A stretch of DNA of 59,074 nt, from contig JBEHWJ010000005.1 of the NCBI GenBank assembly GCA_040217755.1, positions 1-59,074 on the forward strand. Direction: 5' to 3'. Every line of letters begins with the position of its first letter. The stretch's first letter is position 1. Positions 42,253-52,482 of the stretch are shown here, piece after piece. The translations under genes were made by a program, and so were the position numbers. The DNA is from PHAA01 sp040217755. GTDB taxonomy: Bacteria; Bacillota; Syntrophomonadia; Syntrophomonadales; Syntrophomonadaceae. The notes beneath the pieces were generated by a model that searched no databases, was not told where the DNA came from, and saw nothing but the letters and a program-made list of their open reading frames with translations.

Positions 42253-42537
42253 ATGGTGGATAGGAAGGCAAGCAACAATATCAACAAGGTGGCAGTGGAG
42301 ATCTTCAACCAGGTGTATATAGTCAAGGGTGTCGAAAGTACCGAATATATCGAGATGCTGGCGGCCTATGTGGACCGGCGGATGCGGATGATCGAACAGC
42401 GCAACCACAGCCTTTCGGTTACCAAGGTAGCAGTTCTGACCGCGCTCAACCTCGCCGACGAGCTTAATAAACTCCAGGAAGACTATGATGATCTGGTCAA
42501 AGCGCTGGAAGAGGAAAAGAGAAATAGGACGGTTTAA
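42253..42537 (+). CDS. zapA: Cell division protein ZapA
   Basis: A 94-residue ZapA: N-terminal VAVEIFNQVYIVKGVESTEY, the conserved YVDRRMRMIEQRN segment, and a C-terminal coiled coil (ALNLADELNKLQEDYDDLVK). It cross-links FtsZ protofilaments in the Z-ring. Four bases upstream of polX, the standard Firmicutes order. AAAGGGGG precedes the start. Confidence 0.92.
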   Translation: MVDRKASNNINKVAVEIFNQVYIVKGVESTEYIEMLAAYVDRRMRMIEQRNHSLSVTKVAVLTALNLADELNKLQEDYDDLVKALEEEKRNRTV

Positions 42538-42540
42538 TCG

Positions 42541-44217
42541 ATGACCAATCGGGAAATCGCCAGGATACTTGACCACATTGCGGATATTCTCCAGTTCCAG
42601 GAAGAAAACCCCTTTAAGATAAAGGCCTATCGACGGGTTGCCAATTCCATCTACCACCTGGATGAGGATGTTCATTATCTGTACGAAAAAGGCCGGCTGG
42701 GCGAGATCCCCGGGGTTGGCAAAGCCATAAAAGGCAAAATAGAAGAGTTGATCGAAAAGGGCAGCCTGGAGTACTACGAAAGGTTGCTCACCGAAGTGCC
42801 GCCGGGGCTCTTGGACATGCTGTCCATCCCCGGGGTGGGACACAAAACCATCAAGATGCTGTATGAGCAGCTGGGGGTGACCAACCGGGACGAACTGCTC
42901 CAAGCGGCCCGGGACAAGCGCATCCGGCTTTTGCCCGGGATGGGCAGCAAGACTGAATTCAGCATAATTAAAGGCATCGAGATGCTGGAACAGCACAGCC
43001 AAAAAAACACCCTGGGATTTGTCCTGCCGATGGGGCTTGAGATGTTGGCCTTTCTAAAAGAAATGGAACAGGTTTCGGATGCATCCCTGGCCGGCAGTAT
43101 CAGACGGGGCTGCCCGCTGGTTACCGATATCGACATAGTCGTGGCGGCTGATAACGAAGCCACCGTCCGCAGCAAGCTGTCCCGCTACCGGGAGATAAAA
43201 CAGGTAACTGAATCCCAACCCGGGCATATACAAGGATTTATGCAATTCAATATACCTTTTGAGGTAATCATACTGCCGCCCGGGGAATATTGCCCGGGAT
43301 TATTTTTGGCTACCGGTTCCAAACCGCACCTGGCGCGGTTGTTTCCTGCCGGGCCGCGTCCGCGGATGGAGGGGTTCCGCAATGAAACGGACATATATGC
43401 CAGTCTGGGCCTCGACTTCATCCCCCCCGAACTGAGGGAAGACCGGGGTGAAGTGGAAGCGGCCGCTGCCGGCCAGCTCCCGCCCCTCATCCGGCAGGAG
43501 GATTTGCAGGGCGACCTGCACTGCCACTCCGGGTGGAGCGACGGGGTCAGCAAGTTGGCGGAACTGGGCGAGATGGCCCGGGATATGCGCTATTCATATC
43601 TGGCCATCACCGATCATTCCCGTTCCCTGGCTATCAGCGGGGGACTGAACGAGGAGCGGTTGGCGTCCCAGGGCCAGGAGATCGACCGGCTTAATCGGAA
43701 GTGGGATGACTTCGTGCTCCTCAAAGGGACCGAGGTCGACATCCTCCGCGACGGGAGCCTGGATTACGATGCCGAGATCCTGGCCAGGCTGGATGTGGTG
43801 GTGGCCTCCATCCATACCAATTTTCATCTGGACCGGGAAAAACAAACCGAGCGCCTCGTCCGGGCCATAAAAGATGAAAATGTGGACATCATCGGGCACC
43901 TGACCGGCAGGCTGCTCAACCGCCGGCCCGCCTATGAGCTGGACCTGGAGGAAATCCTGGCGGCCGCCGCCAACTCCAAGATTATCCTGGAAATAAATTC
44001 CCACCCCGACCGGCTCGATATCGATGCAGAACTGGCCCGCCAGGCGCGGGATATGGGCATCAAAATTGCGGTAACCAGTGATGCCCATCACAAGAACGAT
44101 CTCAGACTGGTCTATTACGGGATAATAAATGCCCGGAGAGGCTGGCTGCGCAAGGAGGATGTAGTCAATACCTGGAGCCGGGAGGCGGTAATCACCTACT
44201 TAAAGAATAATGAATAA
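42541..44217 (+). CDS. polX: DNA polymerase/3'-5' exonuclease PolX
   Basis: A 558-residue family X polymerase fused to a C-terminal PHP phosphoesterase. The helix-hairpin-helix region is at the start (IPGVGKAIKGKIEELIEKGS, IPGVGHKTIKMLYEQLG), the catalytic Asp pair is in DIDIVVAADN, and the PHP domain begins at LQGDLHCHSGWSDG with VASIHTNFH and SDAHH. The role is base excision repair. The gene overlaps nothing and follows zapA by three bases. Confidence 0.95.
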   Translation: MTNREIARILDHIADILQFQEENPFKIKAYRRVANSIYHLDEDVHYLYEKGRLGEIPGVGKAIKGKIEELIEKGSLEYYERLLTEVPPGLLDMLSIPGVGHKTIKMLYEQLGVTNRDELLQAARDKRIRLLPGMGSKTEFSIIKGIEMLEQHSQKNTLGFVLPMGLEMLAFLKEMEQVSDASLAGSIRRGCPLVTDIDIVVAADNEATVRSKLSRYREIKQVTESQPGHIQGFMQFNIPFEVIILPPGEYCPGLFLATGSKPHLARLFPAGPRPRMEGFRNETDIYASLGLDFIPPELREDRGEVEAAAAGQLPPLIRQEDLQGDLHCHSGWSDGVSKLAELGEMARDMRYSYLAITDHSRSLAISGGLNEERLASQGQEIDRLNRKWDDFVLLKGTEVDILRDGSLDYDAEILARLDVVVASIHTNFHLDREKQTERLVRAIKDENVDIIGHLTGRLLNRRPAYELDLEEILAAAANSKIILEINSHPDRLDIDAELARQARDMGIKIAVTSDAHHKNDLRLVYYGIINARRGWLRKEDVVNTWSREAVITYLKNNE

Positions 44218-44266
44218 GGCGGCAGCGGCATAATAAGGTAGGAAGCTGTTCGAGGAGGAACGCCCA

Positions 44267-44923
44267 ATGTTGGAGTTTGCCTTACGAGTAGCGGGGATGT
44301 ACTTCCTGGCTCTTATTATGATACGCCTGCTGGGCAAACGGGCTCTGGGGGAACTGGGGCCTTTTGATTTTGTGGTGATGACTGGGGTGGGGGATACCGT
44401 CATATCGACCGCCCTCCACCGCAGCATCCCCTATTACGAGGGCATCATCGTTTTGGCCACCCTGGCCGTATTGGAATACAGTATGGGGTACCTGGGCTTG
44501 AAGAATGGCCGTCTCTCCAACCTGATCACCGGAGTCCCGGTGGTACTCATCGATGACGGCAAAATAATCAGGAAGAACCTGGCCCGGGAGAAATTCAACA
44601 TCGACGACCTCATGCAGGAACTCCGCCGGCAAGGGGTCAGAAATATCAAGGACGTGCAAAAAGGTATCCTGGAGTCATGCGGAGGCTTCAGTGTCATCCT
44701 TAAACCGGAAAAAGAGGCGGTTTCCAAAGAGGATCTGGGCATCACCGCACCATCAGATAATCATCTGCTCACCACCGACCAATTATCCCGAGCGGAGATA
44801 TTTGCCAAGATGGACCAGCCTGAAATTAACCAACCGGAACCTACCCTAACCGACCGGATCAGGAATATTGAGCAACAGCTGCAACGTATCACCGCACTGA
44901 TCGAAAATCGGTCCGACCGATGA
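44267..44923 (+). CDS. DUF421-family membrane protein
   Basis: A 218-residue YetF/YrbG-like protein: three N-terminal membrane helices (MYFLALIMIRLLGKRALGEL, FVVMTGVGDTVIST, VLATLAVLEYSMGYLGL), then a soluble DUF421 domain with GVPVVLIDDGKIIRKNL and GGFSVIL. Function unknown, typical of spore-formers. CGAGGAGG precedes the ATG. The C-terminal tail is helical. Confidence 0.9.
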   Translation: MLEFALRVAGMYFLALIMIRLLGKRALGELGPFDFVVMTGVGDTVISTALHRSIPYYEGIIVLATLAVLEYSMGYLGLKNGRLSNLITGVPVVLIDDGKIIRKNLAREKFNIDDLMQELRRQGVRNIKDVQKGILESCGGFSVILKPEKEAVSKEDLGITAPSDNHLLTTDQLSRAEIFAKMDQPEINQPEPTLTDRIRNIEQQLQRITALIENRSDR

Positions 44924-45006
44924 CTGCAGCCATCAGGCGTGTGCTATAATTGTATACGTTTTACGGGCTGGCACCAAAATCGATACGAAAGAGTTGATCC
45001 ATACTG

Positions 45007-47487
45007 ATGGAATTATTGGCCCCGGCCGGCAACTGGGAGGCTTTGCTGGCTGCAGTCAACAATGGCGCCGATGCCGTTTACCTGGGTGGAACCAGGTTCA
45101 GCGCCCGCCAAGCGGCCGCCAATTTCGACCGGCGCCAGATGGAGGAGGCGGTCGCTTATGCCCACTGCCATGGGCGCAAGGTATATGTTACCGTTAATAC
45201 CTTGATCGACAACCGGGAGTTCGAACCGGGGTTGGATTACTTGTTCGAACTGGCCAACCTCGGCGTCGACGCGGTCATTCTCCAGGATATGGGACTGCTC
45301 CAGGCGGCAACCTCGCTTTTGCCAGGTCTGCCCATCCATGCCAGCACCCAGATGACCACCCACAACCAAGCGGGGGCCGCTTTCTTACATTCGCAGGGGG
45401 TAACCCGTATCGTATTGGCCCGGGAACTGTCAGCCGGCGAAATCAAAATCATCCGTGCCGCGGTCCCCGGGGTGGAGCTAGAGGTCTTCGTACACGGGGC
45501 GCTTTGCTATTGTTACTCCGGTCAATGCCTGATGAGCAGCCTGATCGGGGGGAGGAGCGGCAACCGGGGCAGGTGTGCTCAACCCTGCCGTCTACCCTAC
45601 CGGTTATACCGCCATGACCAGCCGGTCGCTCCCGGCGGACGGGGCAAATACTGGCTGAGCCAGGCCGACTTGTGCCTCATCGATTATCTGCCGGTCCTGG
45701 CCAGGGCCGGGGTGTCTGCCCTAAAAATAGAAGGACGCATGCGGCGCCCCGAGTATGTGGCCGTGGTCACCCAAGTTTACCGGCAGGTGCTGGACCATCT
45801 GCAGGAAGAGCCTGATTATAAACCTTCCCCAGCCATCAAGGAGCGGTTGCTGCGAATATTTAACCGCAATTTCACCCGCGGCTATATAGCTGATGATGGG
45901 GACGAATTGATGAGCCTTGAATCTCCCAAAAACAGGGGAGTGCCGGTCGGCCGGGTAGTGGAACAGAACCAGTCTGGCCTGACTAAAATCCGGCTCGATG
46001 ATACGGTCCGCCGGGGAGACGGCCTGGCAGTATGGACCAGCCCGCAGCAGACCCGGGGAGTGTTGCTCCGGGAAATAAAGACGGGGGGTACCAAGGTGGC
46101 CGAGGCCGGTGCCGGGCAGGTGATAGAGATTAAACTGGAGGGGCCCGTCTCGCCCTCTGATATGGTGTATAAGACCCATGATGAGGGTTTGCTGGCTGAA
46201 GCCCGTCTGACCATAAGCCGCCGGCCTGCCCCCAGGATACCGGTCGATGCCCAGGTGATAATGGCTCCGGGACAAAGGCTGCGGCTGGTTTTCGAGGCCC
46301 AGGGCCGGCGGGTCACAGCTTGCACCGACCATGGGCTGGAGTCCGCCGCCAAGCAGCCCTTGTCTTCGGTCGTGCTAAGGCAAAAGATCAGCCGTTTGGG
46401 CGACAGTCCCTTCATATTGAGAAATCTCACCGTCACCGGCGAGGAGGAAAACCTCACCGTCCCGTTCAGCGATATCAATGAGGCCCGCCGCCAGGCCGCC
46501 GCCTTACTACAGGCAAAATTACAGCCGCAAGCTGCTGCCCGGGCCGACCAGATGGAATTCGAAAAGAGACGCCGCAGTTTTCTAGCGATGGCTCCCCCAG
46601 CGCCGGCCGGCCCATATCGGACCAGACTGGCAGTGGCCGTCAGTTCCCCGGAGATGGTTAGCCAGGCTTTAAGCAACGGCGCCGACCTGGTCTATCTGGG
46701 TATCGATGGATTAGGGACTCACCAGCGTCTGGACTCGAAACGCCTGAGCCAGTTCCGAGCTGGATTGGGAGGGGATGCCGGGCGGGTGGTGCCGGTGTTG
46801 CCCCATATCCGCAAACCGGCCCAACAGTTTGATTATCATGCCCAGGTGGGAGCGGATTTCCCGAGAGTGATGGTCTCCAACTGGGCGGACCTGACCTGGG
46901 CACGTGATAAGGCATTCTTTATCCATACCGATTATAATATGAATGTATTTAATTCTTATACGTTACGATTCCTGGCCGGTCAAGGGGCGGGGTGCGTATG
47001 CCTGTCACCGGAGCTGAATATAAAACAGCTGACCGCCTTCAACGGCTTGAGCCAGGCCGAGCTGCTGGTGCACGGCGAATTGATCCTCATGCAATCCCAG
47101 TACTGCCTGATCGGCCGGACCCGGGCACCGGGGCTCCCGGCCTGCGGCCTGCCTTGCCGGTCAGGGGATTATTCTTTGCACGACGACCGTGGCTACGTAT
47201 TCCCATTGGAGACCGACAGCGACTGCCGTCAATATATTTTCAATTCCCGCGTCTTGTGCCTTATGGAGGACTTGGATCGCATCCTGGCCCTGCATCCGGC
47301 CAGCATAAGGATAGAGGCGCGCCGCACCGATATGGAGGGATTGGGACTACTGGTCCGACTTTATCGGGAAGCGGCCGACCAGATCGCCGCCGGCCGCCGT
47401 CCGGAATTAAGCGCCTATCAAGGCCGACTGGCCGAGATGAGCGAGGTAGCTTTCACCAAAGGACACTATTATCGCGGGGTATTATGA
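45007..47487 (+). CDS. U32-family peptidase/collagenase-like protein
   Basis: An 826-residue U32 protein. The N-terminal U32 domain has MELLAPAGNWEALLAAVNNG, VFVHGALCYCYSGQCLMSS and the Cys-rich GNRGRCAQPCR; DUF3656-like and a second U32-type region follow (ISSPEMVSQALSNGADLVYL...). Family members are peptidases or tRNA-hydroxylation enzymes. It overlaps mutS2 by four bases. An upstream TATAAT (near 44944) may be its -10 box. Confidence 0.9.
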   Translation: MELLAPAGNWEALLAAVNNGADAVYLGGTRFSARQAAANFDRRQMEEAVAYAHCHGRKVYVTVNTLIDNREFEPGLDYLFELANLGVDAVILQDMGLLQAATSLLPGLPIHASTQMTTHNQAGAAFLHSQGVTRIVLARELSAGEIKIIRAAVPGVELEVFVHGALCYCYSGQCLMSSLIGGRSGNRGRCAQPCRLPYRLYRHDQPVAPGGRGKYWLSQADLCLIDYLPVLARAGVSALKIEGRMRRPEYVAVVTQVYRQVLDHLQEEPDYKPSPAIKERLLRIFNRNFTRGYIADDGDELMSLESPKNRGVPVGRVVEQNQSGLTKIRLDDTVRRGDGLAVWTSPQQTRGVLLREIKTGGTKVAEAGAGQVIEIKLEGPVSPSDMVYKTHDEGLLAEARLTISRRPAPRIPVDAQVIMAPGQRLRLVFEAQGRRVTACTDHGLESAAKQPLSSVVLRQKISRLGDSPFILRNLTVTGEEENLTVPFSDINEARRQAAALLQAKLQPQAAARADQMEFEKRRRSFLAMAPPAPAGPYRTRLAVAVSSPEMVSQALSNGADLVYLGIDGLGTHQRLDSKRLSQFRAGLGGDAGRVVPVLPHIRKPAQQFDYHAQVGADFPRVMVSNWADLTWARDKAFFIHTDYNMNVFNSYTLRFLAGQGAGCVCLSPELNIKQLTAFNGLSQAELLVHGELILMQSQYCLIGRTRAPGLPACGLPCRSGDYSLHDDRGYVFPLETDSDCRQYIFNSRVLCLMEDLDRILALHPASIRIEARRTDMEGLGLLVRLYREAADQIAAGRRPELSAYQGRLAEMSEVAFTKGHYYRGVL

Positions 47488-49823
47488 TGATCGACAAAGC
47501 GACATTGGAAAAACTGGAATTCAATAAAATACTGCAGCAACTGGCCAACCGGACTTATTCCGCAGGCGGCCGCAGCCTGGCCCTGGCCCTGGAGCCGCTC
47601 GACGGCCTGGACGAGGTGAATGAAGCCCTGGACTTGACCGGGGAAGCCATGGAGGTCATCCGCTATGGAGAACCGGCCTTTCTGCACCTGGTCAAACCGG
47701 TCCAAGGCCACCTGGGCAAGGCTGGCATGGGTGGCATCCTGGCGGGACCGGATCTGTTGGAGGTATATTTCCTGGTACGGGCGGTCCGCCTGGCGGTCAA
47801 ATATACCGGCAGCTCCAAGGCGGTCAGGCTAAAAGAGATCACCGCCGGGCTGGTGAGTTTTCCAGAACTGGAGAAGACAATTCATGGGGCCATCGATGAA
47901 GAAGGTTATATCCGCGACGATGCCACTCCGGAGCTGAAAAGTATCAGGCGCCAGATCGATACCGCCCGGCAGCGCATCAAGGACTACCTGCAGAATTTCA
48001 TCCGTTCCGGCAACAACCAGGCCTTGCTCCAGGATGCCTTGATAACCGAGCGTTCTGGCCGCTACGTGGTCCCGGTCAAACAGGAATACCGGCATGAGGT
48101 CAAGGGTATCGTGCATGACGAATCCGCCAGCGGGGCCACCCTTTTTATCGAGCCCCTGCCGGTAGTGGAGCAGAACAACCGCATCAGAAGTCTGCAGATA
48201 GAAGAGAAACGTGAAGAGGAGCGCATCCTCCGGGTTCTTAGTACGGCAGTGGCGGGGGCTGCAGGGGAACTGGCCGGGGATTATCATATCCTCTGCAACC
48301 TGGACCTGCTGTTCGCTCGGGCATTTTTGGCTTACGACATGGAGGCCTTCCGTCCCATAGTCAATGACCGGGGCAAGCTTGATATCAGCCGGGCCAAACA
48401 CCCGTTGCTGGGTGAAAAGGCGGTCCCCATAAACGTCAGCCTGGGAGAGCGATTCGATATACTGGTCATTACCGGTCCCAATACCGGGGGCAAAACAGTT
48501 GTGCTTAAGACCATCGGCCTGCTGACGGTAATGGCCATGTGCGGACTTTTTATCCCCACCCGGGAAAAGAGTCAGATATCGATATTCAAGAAGATATACG
48601 CCGATATCGGTGACGAGCAGAGCATAGAACAATCCCTGAGCACTTTTTCTTCGCACCTGAAAAACATCATCCGCATCTTGGATCAAGCCGACGCGGATAC
48701 CCTGGTCCTGCTCGATGAACTGGGAGCAGGCACCGACCCGGTGGAGGGGGCGGCCCTGGCCCGGGCCATACTGGGGGACCTGAAAGAAAAGGGCGCCCGG
48801 GTGGTGGTGACCACCCATCAGAGCGAGTTGAAGACCTATGCCTACCAGAATGACCGGGTAGAGAATGCCTGCGTAGAATTCGATCCCTTGACCCTAAGCC
48901 CGACCTATGAGTTGAGCATCGGCACCCCTGGTCAGAGCAACGCCTTCGAGATCGCGGCCCGTTTGGGTTTAAACGGAGCGTTGGTGGGAAAAGCCCGGGA
49001 ATTCGTTCCCGAACGGGATGCCGAGATCGGCAATATGATCCGGCAGTTGAAAGAGAGCCGGTATTTATATGAAACCGGCCGGCGCGAGTTGGAGTCCGCC
49101 CGTCAACAGCTTGATCGGGAGCGGGGCGCCCTGGAGACAGAAAGGGACAGTTTCCAGGAGGAGCGAGAGTCCACCCGCGAGCGCGCCCGGCAAGAGGCTG
49201 ACCAGTATGTACGCCGTATCAAGCGGGAAGCCGATGAAGCCATCGATGAACTCAAGGAACTGATCAAACAGCGGGAACAGCCTCCCAAATGGCATGAGCT
49301 GGATCAGAAGAGCCGCAAGATAAAGAATCTGGCAGTGCAGATGCCGGAGAGCGAGGTTCAGCGGGATGAAACCGAGTTCAAACCGGGTGACTATGTCCTG
49401 GTGCGCAGTGTCAGCCAGACCGGACAGGTGATGGAGGGCCCCAATACCCAGGGTGAAGTGGTCGTCCAGATCGGCGGCATCAGGCTGACGGTAGCGAAGG
49501 AGCAACTGGTCCGTCAAAAGCCCAAAGAAGGGAAAAAGGCCATCAGCTACGCCCAGACCTTTTTGGAAAAGGCACAGAATATCTCCCCGGAAATTGATCT
49601 GCGGGGAAAATATAGCGAGGATGCGATAACGGAATTGGACAAGTACCTGGAGGATGCCAATCTGGCCGGTCTGGACCGGGTCCGGGTGATACACGGCAAA
49701 GGGACCGGAGCACTCCGCCTGGCGGTGCGGGACTACCTGCAGGGACACCGTTACGTGCGGGAATTCCGCGATGGCATGCGCCAGGAAGGCGGTTACGGGG
49801 TAACGGTGATAGAATTGAAGTGA
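47484..49823 (+). CDS. mutS2: Endonuclease MutS2
   Basis: A 779-residue MutS2: MutS core and clamp, ATPase Walker A GPNTGGKTVVLKTIGLL, STFSSHLKN, LLDELGAGTDP, then a coiled coil and a C-terminal Smr nuclease domain (IDLRGKYSEDAITELDKYL and VRVIHGKGTGALR). Functions in rescuing stalled ribosomes and/or limiting recombination. The ATG overlaps the U32 stop (ATGA); an upstream open frame from 46992 is in an antisense-like shadow of that gene. A terminator follows. Confidence 0.96.
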   Translation: MMIDKATLEKLEFNKILQQLANRTYSAGGRSLALALEPLDGLDEVNEALDLTGEAMEVIRYGEPAFLHLVKPVQGHLGKAGMGGILAGPDLLEVYFLVRAVRLAVKYTGSSKAVRLKEITAGLVSFPELEKTIHGAIDEEGYIRDDATPELKSIRRQIDTARQRIKDYLQNFIRSGNNQALLQDALITERSGRYVVPVKQEYRHEVKGIVHDESASGATLFIEPLPVVEQNNRIRSLQIEEKREEERILRVLSTAVAGAAGELAGDYHILCNLDLLFARAFLAYDMEAFRPIVNDRGKLDISRAKHPLLGEKAVPINVSLGERFDILVITGPNTGGKTVVLKTIGLLTVMAMCGLFIPTREKSQISIFKKIYADIGDEQSIEQSLSTFSSHLKNIIRILDQADADTLVLLDELGAGTDPVEGAALARAILGDLKEKGARVVVTTHQSELKTYAYQNDRVENACVEFDPLTLSPTYELSIGTPGQSNAFEIAARLGLNGALVGKAREFVPERDAEIGNMIRQLKESRYLYETGRRELESARQQLDRERGALETERDSFQEERESTRERARQEADQYVRRIKREADEAIDELKELIKQREQPPKWHELDQKSRKIKNLAVQMPESEVQRDETEFKPGDYVLVRSVSQTGQVMEGPNTQGEVVVQIGGIRLTVAKEQLVRQKPKEGKKAISYAQTFLEKAQNISPEIDLRGKYSEDAITELDKYLEDANLAGLDRVRVIHGKGTGALRLAVRDYLQGHRYVREFRDGMRQEGGYGVTVIELK

Positions 49824-49845
49824 ACCATCGACGCCGCAGAGCCGG

Positions 49846-49890
49846 AGCGCCCCCGAAGCTTTGATGAGAGTGGCGGGGGCGCTTTATTTT
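49846..49890. terminator. Terminator between mutS2 and the penicillin-binding protein gene
   Basis: AGCGCCCCCG (49846-49855) and CGGGGGCGCT (49874-49883) form a perfect 10-bp stem, followed by TTATTTT on the plus strand. It terminates mutS2 and may also act for the converging gene. Confidence 0.85.
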
Positions 49891-49898
49891 GGGTCAAC

Positions 49899-52250
49899 CT
49901 ATCGCCGGTGTGAATCGATAGGACAGGAAGGCAGCGTCTGACCTGCCGGCAGGACTATCTCATAGACGTATTTGGCGGGGCAGCCGGGCCGGGCCAGGTA
50001 CAGTTTACCGTTGTTGCGCGGGTCGGTGCATATCTTCACCACATTATTAGTTGGTTTGGCCGGTACCGCACTGGTATGGACCGGGCATGTCTGGGTAGGG
50101 ATGGCGGTGGTCGGCTTGCCGTCAGCCCCGATGTGGGCGGAGGACACGGCGATGGGGTCAGGACAGAACTGGGTGGCCCTCAGACCGGTCAGGGGGCAGA
50201 TCATGATGGTGTGACTGCTGGTGCAAACCTGGGTGGGGACTTTACTCTTGAGACAGTACTCGGTTACCGCCGGGCACAGGGGGCCGGGTATCTGCCCGGA
50301 TTCGCCGCATACGGTGTATTGGGTGATTCCGGAAGGCATCGGCCAACTGCCGGCGCTTACCCCTTGGTGGGCCTTCTGCATCATAGCCTTGAACATTAAG
50401 GCCGGCGCCCCGCCGCCGGCGGCATTGACCATCTTATACTTCTGTTCGTCGAACCCCATCCATATGGCAGCCGCATAGCGGGGAGTGACCCCGCAGAACC
50501 AGATGTCGGTCATTTCCTCGCTGGTTCCGGTTTTTCCCGCTGTTGGGATATTGGCCAGTTTAGCCCTGGTGCCGGTTCCCGAATCAACCACCGTTTGCAG
50601 CATATTGTTCATCAGCCAGGAGGTCTCCAGGCTCATCACCCGTTGGCTGTCAGGCTGGAACTCATAGATAGTCACCCCACTCATGTTCTCTATCCGGTTG
50701 ATGAAGTGGGGCTGGTTATAAAAACCGCCGTTGCTGAAAGCGGCATAGGCGCCGGCCATCTGCACCGGGGTCACCCCTTTGGTCAATCCGCCCAGCCCCA
50801 AGGCAGCCAGGTTGAGATCGTTGCTCCCCGGGGTGTCGATCAAAGATAATCCCAGGGCCCGGCCCATGTCGAAACCATGCTTGGTACCCACTTTGTCCTC
50901 CATCTGTACGGCAAAAGTATTGACCGAATACTTGACTGCGGTGCGCATGGTGATATAACCCCGGTATACACCATCGTAATTGGCCGGTTTCCATACCCCG
51001 TTGGCGGTATTGTAGGAGATCGGTGCGTCATTTAAGGTGGTGGAGGGCATGTATCCCTGCTCCAGGGCCGGTGCATAAACGGTCAGCGGCTTGATCGACG
51101 ATCCCGGTTGGCGGTAGGCGCTGGTGGCCCGGTTGAAGCCGCGCATCTGTTCGTATTTACGTCCGCCCATGATGGCCAGCACGCCGCCGTTGCTGCTGTC
51201 GACAACCGCCATACCCACCTGCACCTGCGGACCATCCTTGATCCCGCTGGGGAAGTTGGAGGCGTTTTTGAAGTACTCTTCGGCATAATCCTGCAGTCCC
51301 GGATTAAGATTGGTGAATATCCTCAGCCCGGCTGTATAGATGACACTGTCGTTGCCGCCGTAATCCTGGTTTTGGGATAGAATGGCGGAAGCCTCGTCGA
51401 TCACCGCATCAGTATAAAAACCGTGGCTGGTCTGGACCTCCTGGGTTTTGGCCAGGACGATCGGGGTTTCATAGGCCTGATCGGCCTGGGCGGAATCGAT
51501 GTAGCCAGCATTCACCATGCTGTTTAATACCTGTTTCTGCCTGTTTCTGGCACTCTCCATATTGGAAAAGGGATTATAATAGCTGGGACTTTGGGCCAAT
51601 CCGGCTATCATGGAAGCTTCCGGCAGGGACAACTCGCTGACATCCTTGCCGAAATAGGTGTGCGCGGCAGCTTGTACCCCATAAGCGCCGGCGCCGAAGT
51701 ATATCTTGTTAAGGTACATCTCCAGGATCTCGTCCTTTGAATAGGTAGCTTCGATCTTGAAGGCCAGGAACATCTCCTTGATTTTTCTTTCCCAGTTCTT
51801 ATCGTTGGTCAGGAACGAACTCCTGGCCAGTTGCTGGGTGATGGTACTGGCCCCCTGTCCGGTCATGTCGCCGACCTGGAAGTTTCTGAGTACGGCTCGG
51901 ACTATGCCTTTGATATTGATGCCATGATGGCCATAAAAATCCCTGTCTTCAGTGGCGATAAAGGCCTGAATCAATTCCGGGGGGGCCTGCTCCAGACTAA
52001 TATCCACCCGGTTCTCCGCCCCATGCAGGGTGTTGAATAGATTGCCCTCGCGGTCATAGAGCATAGTGGTATTGGCTCCGACCAATTGTTGGGGGTCGAA
52101 GGCGGGCAGGGCCTTGGCAGCATAGGCGGAAAGTGCCGCCAGGATTGCGATGCCGATCAGCAAAATAATGGAAAGCAACAGTCTGCCCTTGTTTATCCTG
52201 CGATATGATCTTGGCGGTGTGCTTGGTGTCGGGGTTGGGATTTCAGCCAT
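49899..52250 (-). CDS. Class A penicillin-binding protein (PBP1A-type)
   Basis: About 783 residues. One N-terminal membrane helix (LLLSIILLIGIAILAALSAY), glycosyltransferase domain with ATEDRDFYGHHGI and GASTITQQLARSSF, transpeptidase domain with PGSSIKPLTVYAPALEQG (SxxK), SVN and AGKTGTSEEM. The C-terminal 150 residues hold ten cysteines in CxxxG/CP patterns, an extracytoplasmic Cys-rich tail. It builds peptidoglycan. Start: ATG at 52250 about 10 bases after GGAGG; an ATG at 52259 is too close to it. Confidence 0.93.
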   Translation of the reverse strand: MAEIPTPTPSTPPRSYRRINKGRLLLSIILLIGIAILAALSAYAAKALPAFDPQQLVGANTTMLYDREGNLFNTLHGAENRVDISLEQAPPELIQAFIATEDRDFYGHHGINIKGIVRAVLRNFQVGDMTGQGASTITQQLARSSFLTNDKNWERKIKEMFLAFKIEATYSKDEILEMYLNKIYFGAGAYGVQAAAHTYFGKDVSELSLPEASMIAGLAQSPSYYNPFSNMESARNRQKQVLNSMVNAGYIDSAQADQAYETPIVLAKTQEVQTSHGFYTDAVIDEASAILSQNQDYGGNDSVIYTAGLRIFTNLNPGLQDYAEEYFKNASNFPSGIKDGPQVQVGMAVVDSSNGGVLAIMGGRKYEQMRGFNRATSAYRQPGSSIKPLTVYAPALEQGYMPSTTLNDAPISYNTANGVWKPANYDGVYRGYITMRTAVKYSVNTFAVQMEDKVGTKHGFDMGRALGLSLIDTPGSNDLNLAALGLGGLTKGVTPVQMAGAYAAFSNGGFYNQPHFINRIENMSGVTIYEFQPDSQRVMSLETSWLMNNMLQTVVDSGTGTRAKLANIPTAGKTGTSEEMTDIWFCGVTPRYAAAIWMGFDEQKYKMVNAAGGGAPALMFKAMMQKAHQGVSAGSWPMPSGITQYTVCGESGQIPGPLCPAVTEYCLKSKVPTQVCTSSHTIMICPLTGLRATQFCPDPIAVSSAHIGADGKPTTAIPTQTCPVHTSAVPAKPTNNVVKICTDPRNNGKLYLARPGCPAKYVYEIVLPAGQTLPSCPIDSHRR

Positions 52251-52439
52251 GGATACCATCGCCTCCTGGATAACTGGATTAAAGTAAAGATATAGGTCGG
52301 ATGCGCTCGCACATTTTCCCTGATGACGGGTAACTTTATAATCATTTGACAAAAACGCCGAAATTCCTGCCTGGTCATCCAAAACAGCGAACTCGAAACT
52401 CGTATATACAGGCTTACTGCCTAATTATTGCATATCTCC

Positions 52440-52460
52440 AAAATGATATGCTATCATTTT
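52440..52460 (+). promoter_or_regulatory. Short palindrome with T run before tyrS
   Basis: AAAATGATA (52440-52448) and TATCATTTT (52452-52460) form a perfect 9-bp palindrome with a three-base loop, followed by TT. It lies between the divergent PBP gene and tyrS, 10 bases before the ribosome site. It may be a small terminator or an operator; no T-box is present here. Confidence 0.5.
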
Positions 52461-52482
52461 TTAATGGCAAGGAGGTTACGAA

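Noticed and set aside
46992..47483. Long extension of mutS2 upstream
   Set aside because: The region is in the coding sequence of the U32 gene in another frame; Arg/Pro/Gly-rich shadow. MutS2 begins at 47484.
52260..52482. T-box before tyrS
   Set aside because: No T-box sequence; only a short palindrome is present.
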